From contig JAPMOS010000015.1 in assembly GCA_027972325.1 (NCBI GenBank), forward strand, positions 1 through 64,000: 64,000 nt of DNA. The letters run 5' to 3'. The stretch comes from Paratrimastix pyriformis. Lineage: Eukaryota; Preaxostyla; Paratrimastigidae. This document shows positions 36,268-49,226 of the stretch, piece after piece. The notes below the pieces were generated by a model. The model was not told the origin of the DNA and did not search any database. It worked only from the letters and a program-made list of their open reading frames with translations. Both the position numbers and the translations under genes were made by a program. Within the stretch, counting starts at the first letter, position 1. Each line of letters starts with the position of its first letter.

Positions 36268-39200
36268 ACATGCACACAGAATTTCTTGAGCAAGATGCTG
36301 CAGGACCCCGTCCAGAGCGCTGCTCGCAAGGCCATGGACGTCATGGTCAGCCTCTACCAGAAGGGCATCTGGTCTGCCTGAAGGGTGCGAGAGCCGCCCA
36401 TCCCACCCCCACCCATCCGCTCCTCGCCCCTTCCCCGCCACACCACGCCAACCGCCTTTTCATTCCTCGGTTGCTCCCACCCCGGTCAGGTGTGACGAGC
36501 GCACCGTGAACGCCCTCGCGACGGCCTGCTTCTCGCCCATCCCGAAGATCCGCACCCTGGCCATCCTGTTCTTCCTGGGTGAGCACAAGGCCGTCCTGGG
36601 GGCCGACGAGGAGGACGAGGAGGCCCCGCCGCAGCCCCCAAGAAGAAGAACGGCAAGGTCGGTGCTGACGGCCTTCCCGTGTCTCTGCTGCGTTTGCGTC
36701 TGCCGAGCATCTGCCGATGTGTCATCATCTGCAGGGGAGGCTGCAAGGGGAAGGGGAGGCTGCAGTGGAGGCTGCATTTTGCATCTGCACGGTCGATCAT
36801 CAACCTCCCATCTCGCCTCCATCACCGGTGATCCATCCATCCATCCGCCCACCCATACATCCACCCATCCATCCATCGCCCCCCCCCCCCCCCCCCCCCC
36901 CCCAGCTGCCCTCGAACAAGGATATCTACGACCTTGCCTACAAGAGCACCAAGAAGAGCGCCAAGCGCACCCGCAAGCTGCAGGCGGCCCTGAAGGCCGT
37001 TCGCAACCGCCGACAGGCGCGGGACGGCCGTCCTGCTGCCCTGCTGCTCGCGACCTGCAGGGCTTCCCTGGCCCAGGCCGAGGAGATTAAGAGTGGGTCT
37101 GTGTTGTGTCTGTGTCTGTGCCTGTGTGTGGAGCTGACCAATCGGACAACTGTCTGTGTCTGTGTCTTCTGTGCTGCCATCCACGAGTCGTTCACTCACT
37201 CGCCTGCACCGATGACCTTCGAGGTGCGGCTGATGCACTTCGATCTGATCTCGCGCCTGATCGGCGTTCACCAGCTGCTGGTGCTGAACTTCTACAAGGA
37301 CATCATGCACTACCTGCGCCCCGTCCAGGAGGGTCCGCAGTCCCCGCGCCGCCCTGCCCGGTGGTTCATGTGCCTGCCTCCCTGTTTTTCTTCGAATTTG
37401 GTCGCGTTTTGCGAGGAGCGGCATTCTGTTGTGAATCCTGTTTGCCCACAGGGCGCCCGAGTGCTCAGTCTCTTTGCTCCACACGAACATGTTGTGATTT
37501 TCTTTGCGAAGGCATCGCCATTCTGTGTGATTCTTGTGTGCCACGGGCGCCCCCAAAAGTTCGCTCGGCTGTGCGTCATGTCATTCGAGAGACGCCCCTT
37601 CCTGTCCGAGTGCTCAGTCCCTTTGCTCCACCACCACGCGATGGCTCGCAGAGGTCACTCGGCTGCTTGCCATCCTGTGCCAGGCCTGCCACCCGCTGGT
37701 GCCCCCGGACGCACTGGAGCCCGTCCTGCGGCGCATCGCACACGAGTTTGTGCAGCCCGACGGGCTGCCCGCGGCCACGGCGGCCGGTATCAACACCATC
37801 CGCGAGATCTGCACGCGGTGCCCGTTCCTGATGACCCCGGCCCTCCTCCAGGTCCGCCCCGAACCCGGAGTCGCCGCTCTGCTGGTGTCGGTGGCCCTTG
37901 GGATGGATCGATTTTTTTTGTTTTTGGCAATCCTGCCAGACCTTGGTTGGGGTCCCCCCCCCGTCACGTCCACTCTGCCCGGGTTGGGTCGGACGAACAC
38001 TGGGCGATGAGTGAGGCCTCCGATCCGCCGGCTTGCTCACCCTCCGATGCCGTCTCTGCTCTCGCCGCCCCGCCGCCCCGCCGCCCGCCCCCACAGGAGC
38101 TGTCGGACTTCAAGGACAGCAAGGACAAGGGCGTCATGATGGCGGCCCGGTCGCTGATCCAGGTGTACCGGGTCCTCAACCCGACCATGCTCAAGAAGCG
38201 CGACAGGGTCCGCCCCCCCACGCCCCCCAAAACCCCAACCGCGCACACCCACCCACCCAATACCGCTCTTTGCGACGCGTTGCCACCCCTGCTGCCATCC
38301 CCGCCCTCAGCACCTCGGCTCCTTGTCCTTGTTGTCGGTTTGGTCTCATGTCCCCCCCTCCCCCCCGGCACCTGCAGGGCAAGTTCACGGACATTGGCGT
38401 GAAGGCCCTGGGGTATGGGTCTGTCCGCTGCCCCTTTCTGCCTCGCCACCAGCTCCCCCACGCCCGAGCCTCCGCCTCACTCGTTTCTCTGCCATGCCTC
38501 CTCCCTTCCCTTTCCCTTTCCACTCCCCCTCCCTTTCCATCCATCGTTGCGTCCAGTGAGGCTCGGGTGGCCCACGGCGTCGAAGGCGCCGAGTACCTGT
38601 CCGAGGAGGGTCGGCATCTCCCCATTCCCCATCTCCCTCCATGCCCCCGCGGGGCACATCCCGTGTGCGGGCGTTCGACACTCATCCATGTGTCGTCCAT
38701 CCATCCAGCCTCCATTCAGCCATCCCTCCATTCATCCACCCGTCCACCCATTCAACCATCCTTCCAGCCATCCATTCATCGCATCTTCACCACCCACATC
38801 CCGGTCCCCTCTGCCTGCAGCCCCTGCCCCCGGCAGCGTCCGCACGAAGGCTGCCCCGGTGGGCGAGGACGGGGAGGAGCTCGAGGAGGTGGACAACCTG
38901 CTCAGGGTGGCCGAGGACCTCGAGGAGGAGGCCCGGCAGCGGCGCGTGCAGGCCCGCCTGGCCGGCGAGGATGTCGATGATGATGATGAGGACGAGGAGG
39001 GCGAGGGCGAGGTCTGTGCTCCCTGAGCCGACCCGTGTGTGGTGTGTGTGGTGGCATCGCCCCTCCCTGGCTGCAGTACCCCTGGTGTGTTGTCTGTCGG
39101 TCTGTGTTGGTGCCTGGAAAGGTGCGCGATCGATATGGCTGGTGGTCGATGGGATGATGACTGGATGATGATGAAAGCGCTCCCTCTCATCTCATCCCCT

Positions 39201-40046
39201 TTCCCCTGCCGGCGCTGCTGGGGCACGCAGGGCTCGGATGATGACGACGGCTCCGAGGAGCCCCCGGAACTTGTGGTGGACCCCCAGGCGGCCGTGGTGG
39301 GCGAGCCCGTCAAGCCGAGGCCCCTCGCCGCCCGGCACCCCAAGCGGCCCCAGGCTGCGAGCGGGAAATCGGACGACGAGGACGAGGACGATGGGGCCCA
39401 GGCCCGGAAACGGGCCCGGCCGGAGAAGGACGCGGAGGAAGAGGACGAGCAGGCCGAGGGCGACGAGGGTGAGGGGAAGATGGAGGCGGAGGCGGAGGCG
39501 GAGGCGGCCCCTGCCCCGGCGACTGCCAAGACCCCCATCGACCAGATCAGAGTCCGTCCGGCCTGCAGAACCGTGTGTGCAGATGGCGCGAATTTGTGCG
39601 TGTGGTGGGGTTCTGTGGCCCTCTGTGCCCCCGTGGCGGCGCATCTCTCACCATCTGTCGTTCCGAATGATGCTTTGGGGGGTGCGCAGTTCCTCTCGGA
39701 CGAGGATCTCCGACTCCTCCGCGAGCGCCGCAAGAAGGACGCCCTGCTCCGCGTCTCGGGTGTCCTGCAGGACTCCACGTCCGTCCCTCTGAATGGCGAT
39801 TTCTCGGACGCCCGACCTGCCTTGCCCCGGTCATATACCCACACGCCCACGTCCCCCCGTCCCTCCCAACAGAACGGCCGGCCCGAATGGGGTCGTGGAC
39901 GAGGACGACATCGAGGGCTTCCGCGCCAAGCAGCGCACATCTCTCGAGGAGCGCCGTGCTGCCGCCAAGGTCCCCCCACGCGACCCGCCTCAGGCTTCCC
40001 TCCATGGGGCGCGCTGCTCCTGCTTCATACTTGACTCGCTCGGGGT

Positions 40047-40078
<32 letters not shown>

Positions 40079-40350
40079 GGGATGCAGAGCGGCGCGGAGC
40101 ACGACCACAAGAGCCACCGCAAGCCAAAGGCGGGTGGCCTGTCCAACAAGCAGAAGCGCAAGAACCTGCCCTACATGGTGGCCATCCACTCCTCAGGGGT
40201 GCGCTCCAAGCGCAAGACTGGATCGCGCAAGAGCAAGGGAGAGAAGGTCCGGGGATTTTTTTCGCAATGTAATTTCGATGATCTTTATTTCTCTCCCTTC
40301 CATCTTTTTAGAACATTGCCAAGAAACGCCAGGGACAGAAGCGCAAGTAG
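35691..40350 (+). CDS. SDAD1: SDA1, 60S ribosomal subunit export/maturation factor
   Basis: Nucleolar protein needed for late 60S subunit maturation and export. At least a dozen exons. Blocks that match the family: NFGALVAFLAQVSNCYPE (exon 1), FELFRVKDRPLRDLLFMHI, NFLSKMLQDP with MDVMVSLYQKGIW, DERTVNALATACFSPIPK, MTFEVRLMHFDLISRLIGVH, ILCQACHPLVPPDALEPVL, GINTIREICTRCPFLM, KDKGVMMAARSLIQVYRVLN, then a long acidic region (39232-39551), FLSDEDLRLLRERRKKDAL, and a basic tail ending NIAKKRQGQKRK with stop at 40350. Donors GTCTGT, GTCTCG and GTCTGC fit the local consensus; for example GGCATCTG|GTCTGC rejoins as Trp-Cys-Asp. Two introns end in C runs plus CA repeats right before the acceptor. Start ATG at 35691, directly after ATACAG. 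Confidence 0.92.
36229..36276 (+). repeat. C run plus CA repeat before a 3' splice site
   Basis: About 22 C followed by (CA)n and GCACACAG, directly joined to the SDA1 exon starting AATTTCTTGAGC. A similar C run at about 36880-36903 directly abuts the next exon (CTGCCCTCGAACAAG). They serve as very long polypyrimidine tracts. Confidence 0.85.
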
Positions 40351-40571
40351 TCGAACGAGATTCTTTCCTTCTTTTTCCCCCCCCCCCCCGTGGTTCGATG
40401 CCTTTCGTGGAGTCAACTATGTATTCGAGGCTCACGAACACATTCAGGACGTTCAAACCACCCAGGAGTGAGAAGAAAAAGTTGGTCGACAACAAACTGA
40501 GCCAGTTGTGAAATTTTAGTCTGCTCCACCTCGGCGTCCTTGACGTGTTGAGATCTCAGAACACTTGCTCA

Positions 40572-42018
40572 ATGGGTGACGTTGCTCAGTCGATCGCTCC
40601 TCAGACCATTGCTGCCGAGGCCGTGAAGGCCGCGATTCCCGTTGCTCAGACTCTGCCCCCTGTTGACGAGCAGCTCCCCGTCTACCTCATTAATCTGAGC
40701 AAGGTTGCTCTCCAGTACAACCGCTGGGTTTCCCTGTTCCCTAACGTGAAGCCCTACTTCGCCATTAAGGCCCGGACACTCGTTTTTTCGAGCGGCTGAT
40801 GCTGACTTTGACAAAATACCACTTTTTCTGTTGCCTTTTTAGTGCTTCCCTGACACTGAAATCATCAAGACCCTTCGCGACCTTGGCGCCAACTTCGATT
40901 GCGCCAGCGCTGGTGAGATTGACCGCGCTCTGAACCTGAACATTGCCCCCGAGCGCATCATCTTCGCCAACCCATGCAAGATCCCCGCCCACATTAAGCA
41001 CGCCAAGGAGGTTGGTGTTCACCGGATGACTGCCGATTCTCAGGAGGAGATGGACAAGATTGCCCGCGTCTATCCTGGTTCTGGCGTTCTTCTTCGCATT
41101 GTTGTCTGCGACAAGGACAGCAAGCTTCCTTTCTCCAGCAAGTTCGGCGCTGGTCCGTTTCTCTCACCAAATTTTCCCTAATTATTTTTCGTCTTTCTTC
41201 AGATGAGGATATCGTGGAGCCGATCCTCCGCCACTGCCTCTCTCTGCCCATCACGATTGAGGGTGTCAGTTTCCATGTCTGTGACTACCAATTATTGCCT
41301 TCCAGATTTTCTCAACCTTTTTTTTTTTTTGTTCAGGTTGGTTCTGGCGGCTGCACTGCGGAGACCTTCCGTGAGGCCGTCAGCCACGGCATTCAAATCG
41401 TGAAGCTGGCCCGCGAACTTGGCCATGCCCACGCCAATGTTCTCGATATTGGCGGTCTGTTGTTTTGTGAAGTAAATCCGCCCGGTTTGCTGATTGCACC
41501 TCTCTCGTCTCTCAGGTGGCTTTGTCGACAACGACTCCATCGTTGAGGTTGCCCGCGGTGTTGAGGCCGGCATGGCTGGCTGCCCCAAGGACATCGAGTT
41601 CATGTCGGAGCCCGGCCGTTGGTTCTGCGGCGGTTGCCTGACCCTCGCTGCCCCCGTCATTGCCACCCGCTTCCGTCGTGGCCGTCACTCTGTCCACCTC
41701 TCCGAGGGCGCCTATGGTATGTTCTCCAACGTTGTCTGGGACAAGCAGGAGATCGAGACCATCATCCCCATGGGCAAGGAGACTGCCCCCAAGCTGGAGG
41801 AGCCCGCCGATCTGTGGGGCCCCTCTTGCGACTCCATGGACTTCATTGTGAAGAACATCCGTCTGCCCCGCATGGAGGTTGGCGACTGGGTTGTCTTCCC
41901 GACCATGGGTGCCTACACCTACGTCTCGGCCACTGAGTTCAACGGCTTCAAGCGCGGCCGCATCATCTACGCCGACGACCTCTCCTTCCTCCAGACCCTC
42001 CGCAAGGCTGATGTGTAA
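40572..42018 (+). CDS. ODC1: Ornithine decarboxylase (PLP, fold III)
   Basis: Makes putrescine from ornithine, the entry to polyamine synthesis, in the cytosol. Start ATGGGTGACG at 40572. Family motifs: YFAIKA with the PLP-binding Lys, NFDCASAGEIDRAL, IIFANPCKIPAHIKHA, the glycine loop HVGSGG split by an intron, ANVLDIGGGF, EPGRWFCG, and LWGPSCDSMDFI with the active-site Cys donated to the partner subunit of the dimer. Five exons. The introns are short and T-rich with no homopolymers, and codon use is milder than in its neighbours, which suggests a well-expressed housekeeping gene. The first intron's donor (CACTC|GTTTTT) is the least certain border. Stop TAA at 42018. All key residues are present, so it should be active rather than an antizyme-inhibitor-like form. 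Confidence 0.95.
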
Positions 42019-42368
42019 GCCCTTGCACCCCGGAGTTGCCTCGCCTCTTCTTTCCATGTTTCTCCATTCTCCATTCATTTATATCACTACGACCGCGGAG
42101 GGAGCCTTGCGAGTGTGCATCAGCGCCCACTTGTCTTCACCCTTTTTTTGTCTGGGTTTTCTCTTTCTGGGGTTTTTTGTTACCTTGGCTTCCTTTCCGT
42201 TCGGGGGGGTTGAGCGGGGTACGGCACGGGTTTATTTTTCCTTTTCCCCTTCCCGCCTGCTGCTGGTCCCGTCTTCGCTCTCTCTGTCTTCCTAAATAGT
42301 CCGGAGAAATATCGCGAAATTCGAGCATCCCTTTTTTTGGTTCGGACCGGGGGAGGGGATTAGTCGGC
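42019..42368. other. Convergent 3' region of ODC and WD40 gene
   Basis: 350 bases, T-rich on the plus strand (TTTTTTTGTCTGGGTTTTCT near 42145), no coding signal. It should contain the ODC 3' UTR and the end of the minus-strand WD40 transcript. No clear AATAAA. Confidence 0.5.
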
Positions 42369-44392
42369 TCAGCCCTGGGGGAGTTGAGACGGCGGGGTCG
42401 AGAGAACATCCCCACTGACGGGTCCCCGGGCGCTGGTCTGGGTGGTCGCCTCCACCATCATGGCCGGCGCCTCCTCCGCCTCCTCGCCGCCCTCCTCCTC
42501 CTCCTCCTCTGCCGCTTCGGCGGCGGCGGCGGCGGCCCCTGCGGCGCTCTCGTCATACGAGACCTCGTCGTCCGCCCAGCCCCACTGGGCCCCCGGCTGT
42601 CGGGTCACCTCGACCGACCTCCAGTCCCCCGGGATCTGTCCACCCGTCCGCGCCCGACCCAGCTTGGCCGCCCGCACCTGGGCCTCGTGTTCCTTGCGCT
42701 CCTGCTTCCACTGACGCACCTGACGCATCAGCGCCTCGGCCGGGTTGGGGGCCTTCTTGCGGGCCGTCACGTGGAGCAGGGACAGCTGGGGCGGGGGCGC
42801 GTGGAAGTTCGGATCGAAGTCGTCGTCGCGCGGCGAGGGGGCCGCGGCTGGGGCGGCCGCCTCGTATGCGGGTGGCGCCGGTGGGGGGGCGGGGGTGGTC
42901 GGGGCCGGGCCGACCGAGGGGGGCGACAGCGGGGGCGACAGGGGCGCCGGGCGGGACGAGGCGCGGCTCTGCTTCGGGAGCAGCTGTCGACGGGGGGTGA
43001 GTTGGGGGGTGAGGGTGCGAGCAGGCCAATGGTGATGATGGGGTGAGTGACGGCGGAGAGATGATCTTCACCCTCCCCGTCTGACATCTCCCCCCCCACC
43101 CCACCCCACCCCACCCCAGCACCGGTGGCGATGATGTCGACGCGGACCGAGTCGAGGAGCGGGTACGAGACGACCATCCCGATGGTGGTCCCCGCCAGGA
43201 TGGTGCGCGGCCGGCGCCGATAGCCCAGGCAGCAGAACTCCGCGACGTAGGTGAAGACCTGCCCCATCCCGCATCCATCACACACAGACAGAACGCATCC
43301 ATCACACAAGACAGACATGAGTCCGGGGGGACGTGGCGTGATGGTGGGCAGTAGTAGTAGCGGTGCGTGCTGGCAGGGTTTCGGAAGTGTGCGGGCCAAC
43401 CCTGGATGTCGATGTGTCGGGTGTGCCGGGGGAGGGGAGGATGGGAGCTATGTCGGGCGGGGGTTGAGCAGACGTGGATCTGGGATCGGGTGCGGGGGTT
43501 CCAGACGCGGACAGTCCGGTCGATCGACCCGCTCAGCAGCAGCCCCACGTCATCCGCCACCTGACACCAGCCACCACCACCATCACACACACACACACAC
43601 ACACAGACACATACCCAGCAGCCGGCGGACCCAGAATCCCTCACCCGGTGAGCCAGCAGGGCAGGGTGACGAGTGGCCCCCACGTTGAGAGCCGGGAGGC
43701 CAAATGTGTGTGGTTTCGCGCGATCCGTCTGTGTCCATTCCGTGCTGTGCGGGAGGCCGCCCCGTCATTCCGCAATCAGCGCGGCTTCTACCCATCGGTT
43801 TCGGCTCATCTCAAGGTAGCCGTGGGATGGGAGGGAGGGGACGGCGGGACGGACAGCGAGGGCGGTCACGGCCCCGGTGTGGCCTGTCAGGGTGAAGAGC
43901 CGACAGCGACGGAAAGCATCCCAGGCGATGATCTGCGCACGTTGTGTGGCAGTTTCCAACGATTACCGACAGAGGACAGTTCGGGCATCCCATCACAAGC
44001 CAGCGAGCGTGAGAGTGTGATGAGCGGGGGGGCGAGCGATTTCTAATATGTGTGAGTGCGGCAAACAGATGTGTGTGTGTGTGTGTGTGTGGGGGGGCAT
44101 TGAGGACATTTTGTCGTCGCCGCCCGAGAAGAGCATGTCGCCTTGCACCGCCATCGCGTTGACCGCTGCACCCACCGCCGAAAGGGATGGTGATGGTGAT
44201 GGTGATGGTGATGATGTTTGCATGAATGATGATAGATGATGACGCTGAGATAGATGCTGATGGATGCATGAGGGGCTGGGGTGCTGCACGGACCATCATT
44301 GTGAGCTCGCATCTCATCAAGCAGGCGGAAGGTGGGCCCGAAGGCCCGAATGACCCCATCGTTGCCCCGCAGAAGACCATCCTGCAGAATCC

Positions 44393-44431
<39 letters not shown>

Positions 44432-47400
44432 GGGATGTAGAAACGGAACAGAATATTCATGACGGGGCAGCAGAACTGTTTGCAAGAGGCGCTGTAGCAT
44501 GAGAACGCAGGGGGAAGCCGAATTCGGGGTGGGTGGGCGGGGGCAATGTCGACGGGGGTGGGAGCGGCGAGGTGACGTCGACGTGGACGGGCATGCCGAC
44601 GGGTGGGTGGGAGCGGCATGGGCACTGTCGACGGGGGGGGGGGGGGGGGGAGGCGTGGGCAATGCCGACCAGGTCGGGCCGAGGGCTTCCCGGGATGCGT
44701 TCGGGGCTGCCGTCGGCTCGGCCTGCCGTCTGGTGCCGTAGTAGCACAGGCACTGGATCTCGCTCCGCTGGGCCTGCAGACGGGTGATGGAGCGATGCGT
44801 GGGGGTGATGGAGCGATGCATGGGGTGATGGAGCGAGACTGTGGACCGGACCTGGAAGGCGCGGACGAGGTTGAGGTTATGGCCGACCATCTCGTAGACG
44901 GCGATCATCCCGTCGAAGCCGCCCGTCCAGATGCGGTGGTAGCAGTCCGTTACGATGCAGCTCACGGCGTTGCTGTGGCTCCGGTGCTGCCACCGCTGCA
45001 CTGGGGGGTGGGCCGCGCGGGGCGGGGGGCGGGGCGGGAGGATGGGGAGAGGAAGGGAAGGGGAGCAGACACGGGTTGGGTTGGGTTGGGTTGGGTTGGG
45101 TTGGGTTGGGTTGGGAGGAAAGAGGTGCGCAATGCATCACAGCCCCTGCCGCGTCAAGACCAGACAATTTGTATGTCAAAAAACCTGTCCCAGCCCCAGT
45201 CCCAGTCCCAGCCCCACAGCCCCACAGCCCCAGCCCCAGCCCCAGGTCAGAGGAACTCTCTCACATCCTTCATCCATCTCATCGCACGCATCAAGTCACA
45301 CAGCCAGCCAACTTCCTGTCACATGCCAGTGACCAGCACCACCACACGTTTGGCGGCTGGGTCGGGGGGACGGAACTGCGCTCGCGGCTCTGGATGAGGA
45401 AGGTGCCGTCGCTACAACCCAGGTAGAAGAGGCCCTGCAGCTGGCAGAACCGGAAGGCCGACAGCTCGGCACCCGGGGCGATGCCCCGCTGGACACCAAT
45501 CTCGACCGGGCCGCACTCGGCAACTGCGGGGGCGGGGGGGCGGCGGGGGGCGGAGTCCAAGAAAACAGGCAGGCAGAGCGAATGCGGTGGTGGATGAGCG
45601 GCAGGGGTGGGGTGGGGTGGGTGGGGGAGGGGGAGGATGAGGGATTGTTTCCTGAGGTCGTTTCGGCGCCCATTCCCTTCCGTCTCGGTTTGTATTCGTG
45701 CCTGTTGTTTGGATGGGGATACAACATCTCATGGCTTTCCCTGTGATCAGCAGCCAGCAGCCACCAGCCAGCAGCAGGGCAGCCGGCAGCCGGCAGCCAG
45801 CAGCCAGCAGCCAGCAGCCAGCAGCCAGCAGCCAGCAGCCGGCAGCCGGCAGCCAGCCAGCAGCAGGGCAGCGGGGGGGGGGGGGGGGGGGGGGGGGGGG
45901 CGTCCCCGATGGGCGGCAGGCGGACGGCTGCTGGCTGCCGGTGCGCGGAGGGGCGGCTCCTGCCAGGGCTTGGCATACACCACCCGGCGGCGCGAGGGGA
46001 TGGGGCTGGCGGCCCGCCGGAAGACGGGGTCGCGGTGCTGGGGCCCCAGGTCGGTCCGGTTGCTCATGGAGCTGTGTGCGGGCGACCGCCGCCCGGGGGG
46101 AGCCGCTCGGTGCGTCGTGGGCCGAGGCGGCCTCGAGGCGGGCGCTGGGCGCGAGGGGCGACCAGGTCTGCGAAGAGGGGGGAGGTACGGAAGGGGGGGG
46201 GGGGGGGGGGGGGAGGAGGGAGAGGAGGGAGGGATGATTTCTGTGGCGTTGCTGGGTGTTGATGTGTCGTCTCGCCAGTGTCAGTGTGTGGCCGTGTGAC
46301 TGCTGGCCGAGCCGTGGCGACACTCTGTCCCTTCTGGCGCTCGCCGTGGGAGATGGCTCCTTCCACTTCCCCGCGGCCTCACTCTCGCCATCTGCGTCGC
46401 CATAACCCCTGAAGAGACAGGGGGGGGGGGGGGGGGTAGAGACCAGGGTGTGGACCTGGAGGGTGTGTGTCGGCCTTTCCCCGTTCGCCGTCGCCATAAT
46501 CCCCAAGCGACCAGGGCGGGGGGGGGGGGGGGGGTGGGGGTTGAGACCAGGGTGGCAGGGTGGTGGCTCTCGCCCCAGACCTGGATGGTGTGTGCATCGG
46601 GGTCCCAGGCGCGGATGGTGTTGTCGCAGCTGGCGGTGTGGGTCATCGAGAGCAGCTTGGCCGTCTGGCGCCGGCTGAGGCAACCTTCGGGCAGACTGGG
46701 AAGCGGTGGGGGGGATGAGAGGCCAGAACATCCTGATCAGCAACACCCAACATGATGGGAGGAATGAGGATTGGAATGAGGATGACGGACGGATGGGATG
46801 GGGGCGACGGGTGGATGAGTCGGGGGATGGAGACTCCACGGGGATGGGGGGGGGGGGGGGGGGGGAGTGGGGTGACGCAGGCACGGACGAGGCGAGGAGG
46901 CTCTGGGCGAGGGCACCGGGGGCGCGCCACCGGGCGACTGGGGATGGCTGTCGCGGCCACGACGAGACACGACGAGGGAAGAGAAGATGCCGATGAGGCG
47001 GGTAACAGAAGGGAGATGAGCCGGCGGGTGACCAACCACGGGCTGCTCTGGGGGTTGGGGGTTGGGGATTGGGCGGACTTGGGGTCGTGGCCGCCCAGCC
47101 ACCCCGAGAGGGTCGATGACCGGGCGGGGCTCCGGATTCGCGACCCTGCAGCAGCCCCGTCAGCCCACTCGCTGGGGAGGGGTGGGGGTGAGGTGGGGGG
47201 GGGGGGGGGGGTGGCAGGTGGTCAGCCGCTGCGCTGTTTCTCGTACCACCCCGACTCGGGGAGGGGATGATGAAGGAAGGGGTGGGAAGGGGTGGATGGC
47301 GGGGGGGGGGGGGTGGGGGGGCAGCTCGCGTCCACGGACCGCCATCGATGGCCTCCGGCGATGCGTCGGCGGTGGCTGCCTCGCAGGGGCCCAGCACGTC

Positions 47401-48900
47401 CGGCTCGAGGACGTCGATGCCCAGGATCCGGTTGTCGTGGCCGCCCATCTCCTCCCATTGCACCTGGCCGCCGCCCCCACCCCATCCACCACAGCAGGCC
47501 GGCCCCACATAGACACACACACACACATACGGGGGGGAATCGGAGACGCGTGAGCAGCAGCGGGTCGCCCGTCGGCCACCAACTCAGGTCTCCATCACCC
47601 CGGGTATGGGGGGGTCATCGCCACCCACTCAGGTCTCCATCACCCATCAGTCATCATGCCGCCGGGCGCTCGGACCTGTCGGACGATGGAGAATGCCAGG
47701 ACCATGCCCCCATGGGAAACCAGCAGCTTCTTGACAAGTGGCCGTTGGGCCTCGTCCTCCTCCTCCTCCTGCAGCCGCCCGCCCTCCGCCTCCCCGACCC
47801 CGGTCCCCGCCTCCGTTCCCGGCCGGCGGCGGCTCAGCGACTCGGAGCCTGCCCCAGCCCCTGTCGTGGCCTCCGTTCCTGGCCGGCGGCGGCTCAGCAG
47901 CTCTGCCCCATCACCCGGCTCCCCACCCGTGATGTCAGTGCGTGCGGTCCACTGGGACTCGGGCGGTCGGCCGGTGCTGCGCGGGGGGCCGGTGCTGGCC
48001 AGGGTCAGGGAGGGCACCTCGAGGCCCGTCAGGACGGAGGAGGCCGTGGTGGGCCGGGCCGAGGAGGGCGTGGTGGGGGTCAGGGGCGGGGCGGAGCGAG
48101 CCGCGGGGGTGGGCGGCGGGGGCGGCTGGGGGGGTGAGGGGGGGTGTTGATTGGATGATGGATGGGGCACGAATGAAGGAACGGAAAAACTGCGGACACA
48201 CGACGGGAGGACGGAGAGCGGGAAGGGGAGGGGTGCATGGTGGACAGGGGCCGGGCAAGAAGGAGAGGTGAGAAGCGGGCGGTGGTGGTTGTGGGGTGGT
48301 TGTGGTGTGGTTGGGCGTGTGTGCATGTTGTGTGTGTGCGTGGGGGGGGAGGTGGGGGGGGGGGGGGGGGCACCGGGCGGACGAGGCACTCATCGAAGAC
48401 CACCCGCCCGTTGGCGAAGACCCGGCTGATGGTCAGGAAGCCGGCCTCGTCCCCCAGAATGAGCTCCTGCGACCGCCCATCGGGACCCGCGACCGTCATC
48501 GTCACCATCCATGGATCCAATCAACAGCACCATCGCCACCATCATCAACAGCATCACCATCCAGCACCATCATCACCCCGATCATCATCACCCCGATCAT
48601 CATCATGTGTGTGTGTGGCGGTCCAGACCCGTGCCTCCTCGTCGAAGAGCAGGGCCGTGTAGCGGCACGACCGGGGGTTCTTCCGGAAGAAGATCGGCGA
48701 CTTGGAGGTCAGCGCGTACCCTTGCACTGCGCACGCCCGCACCCCGCCCCACGACAAAGGCGGCACGCAAACAGGGGAGGGACGAATGAGCGAAGCTGGG
48801 AGCCGATATACCCCAAATCCGGCACATCACATGTGAACTGGGGATCCTTCTGCCCCCACCCTGTCGCCGACAGGGCACTTCAAATTTGACGCCTCGCGAA
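42369..48900 (-). CDS. WD40-repeat protein with acidic Ala/Glu-rich tail
   Basis: A spliced gene whose WD blades can be read as separate exons: TALLFDEEARVWTA near 48650, GDEAGFLTISRVFANGRVVF near 48430, PLVKKLLVSHGGMVLAFS near 47720, MGGHDNRILGIDVLE near 47430, TASCDNTIRAWDPDAHTIQV near 46600, FYLGCSDGTFLIQSRE near 45410, HSNAVSCIVTDCYHRIWTGG near 44930, FSGGDDKMSS near 44120, TLTGHTGAVTALAV near 43880, LLLSGSIDRTVRVWNPRTRS near 43520. The last exon (about 42980-42369) is low-complexity and ends in poly-Ala/Glu and SQLPQG. I cannot assign an orthologue. The 5' end is not resolved; 48900 is only an outer limit. Introns carry many C runs and CAGC-type arrays (45750-45870). Probably a scaffold protein. 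Confidence 0.6.
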
Positions 48901-49226
48901 GTGTCGACCTGACTCGCGCGCCCTTGTCAGAGTTTCTGGCACGCCTGCGGATGGACCTGGGTGGGGATGGGGGGCCATGGCCCCAGTCTATGAACAACAG
49001 TACCCTTGCCCAACCCTCATTTCCGGCTCTCGAAACAAGGGCCGAACGAGCGCCCCCCCCCCCCCCCCCCCCCCCCCTGTGCCACTGCGCCGACCATTCC
49101 CGCCCATCCACAGCGGTGTGCTCGAATAACACGCCAGCGCATTCCCAAACGTGGAGGAAAAGCGTCAAAGAAGCGAATAGAGAGTGGAAGTCGACACAAA
49201 TGGGGTGGTGGAGACGGGGGTGAGGT
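48901..49226. other. Region between WD40 gene and Rab1
   Basis: No convincing coding frame. A run of about 27 C lies at 49052-49078. It may hold the 5' exon or promoter of the WD40 gene and the 3' UTR of Rab1. Confidence 0.4.
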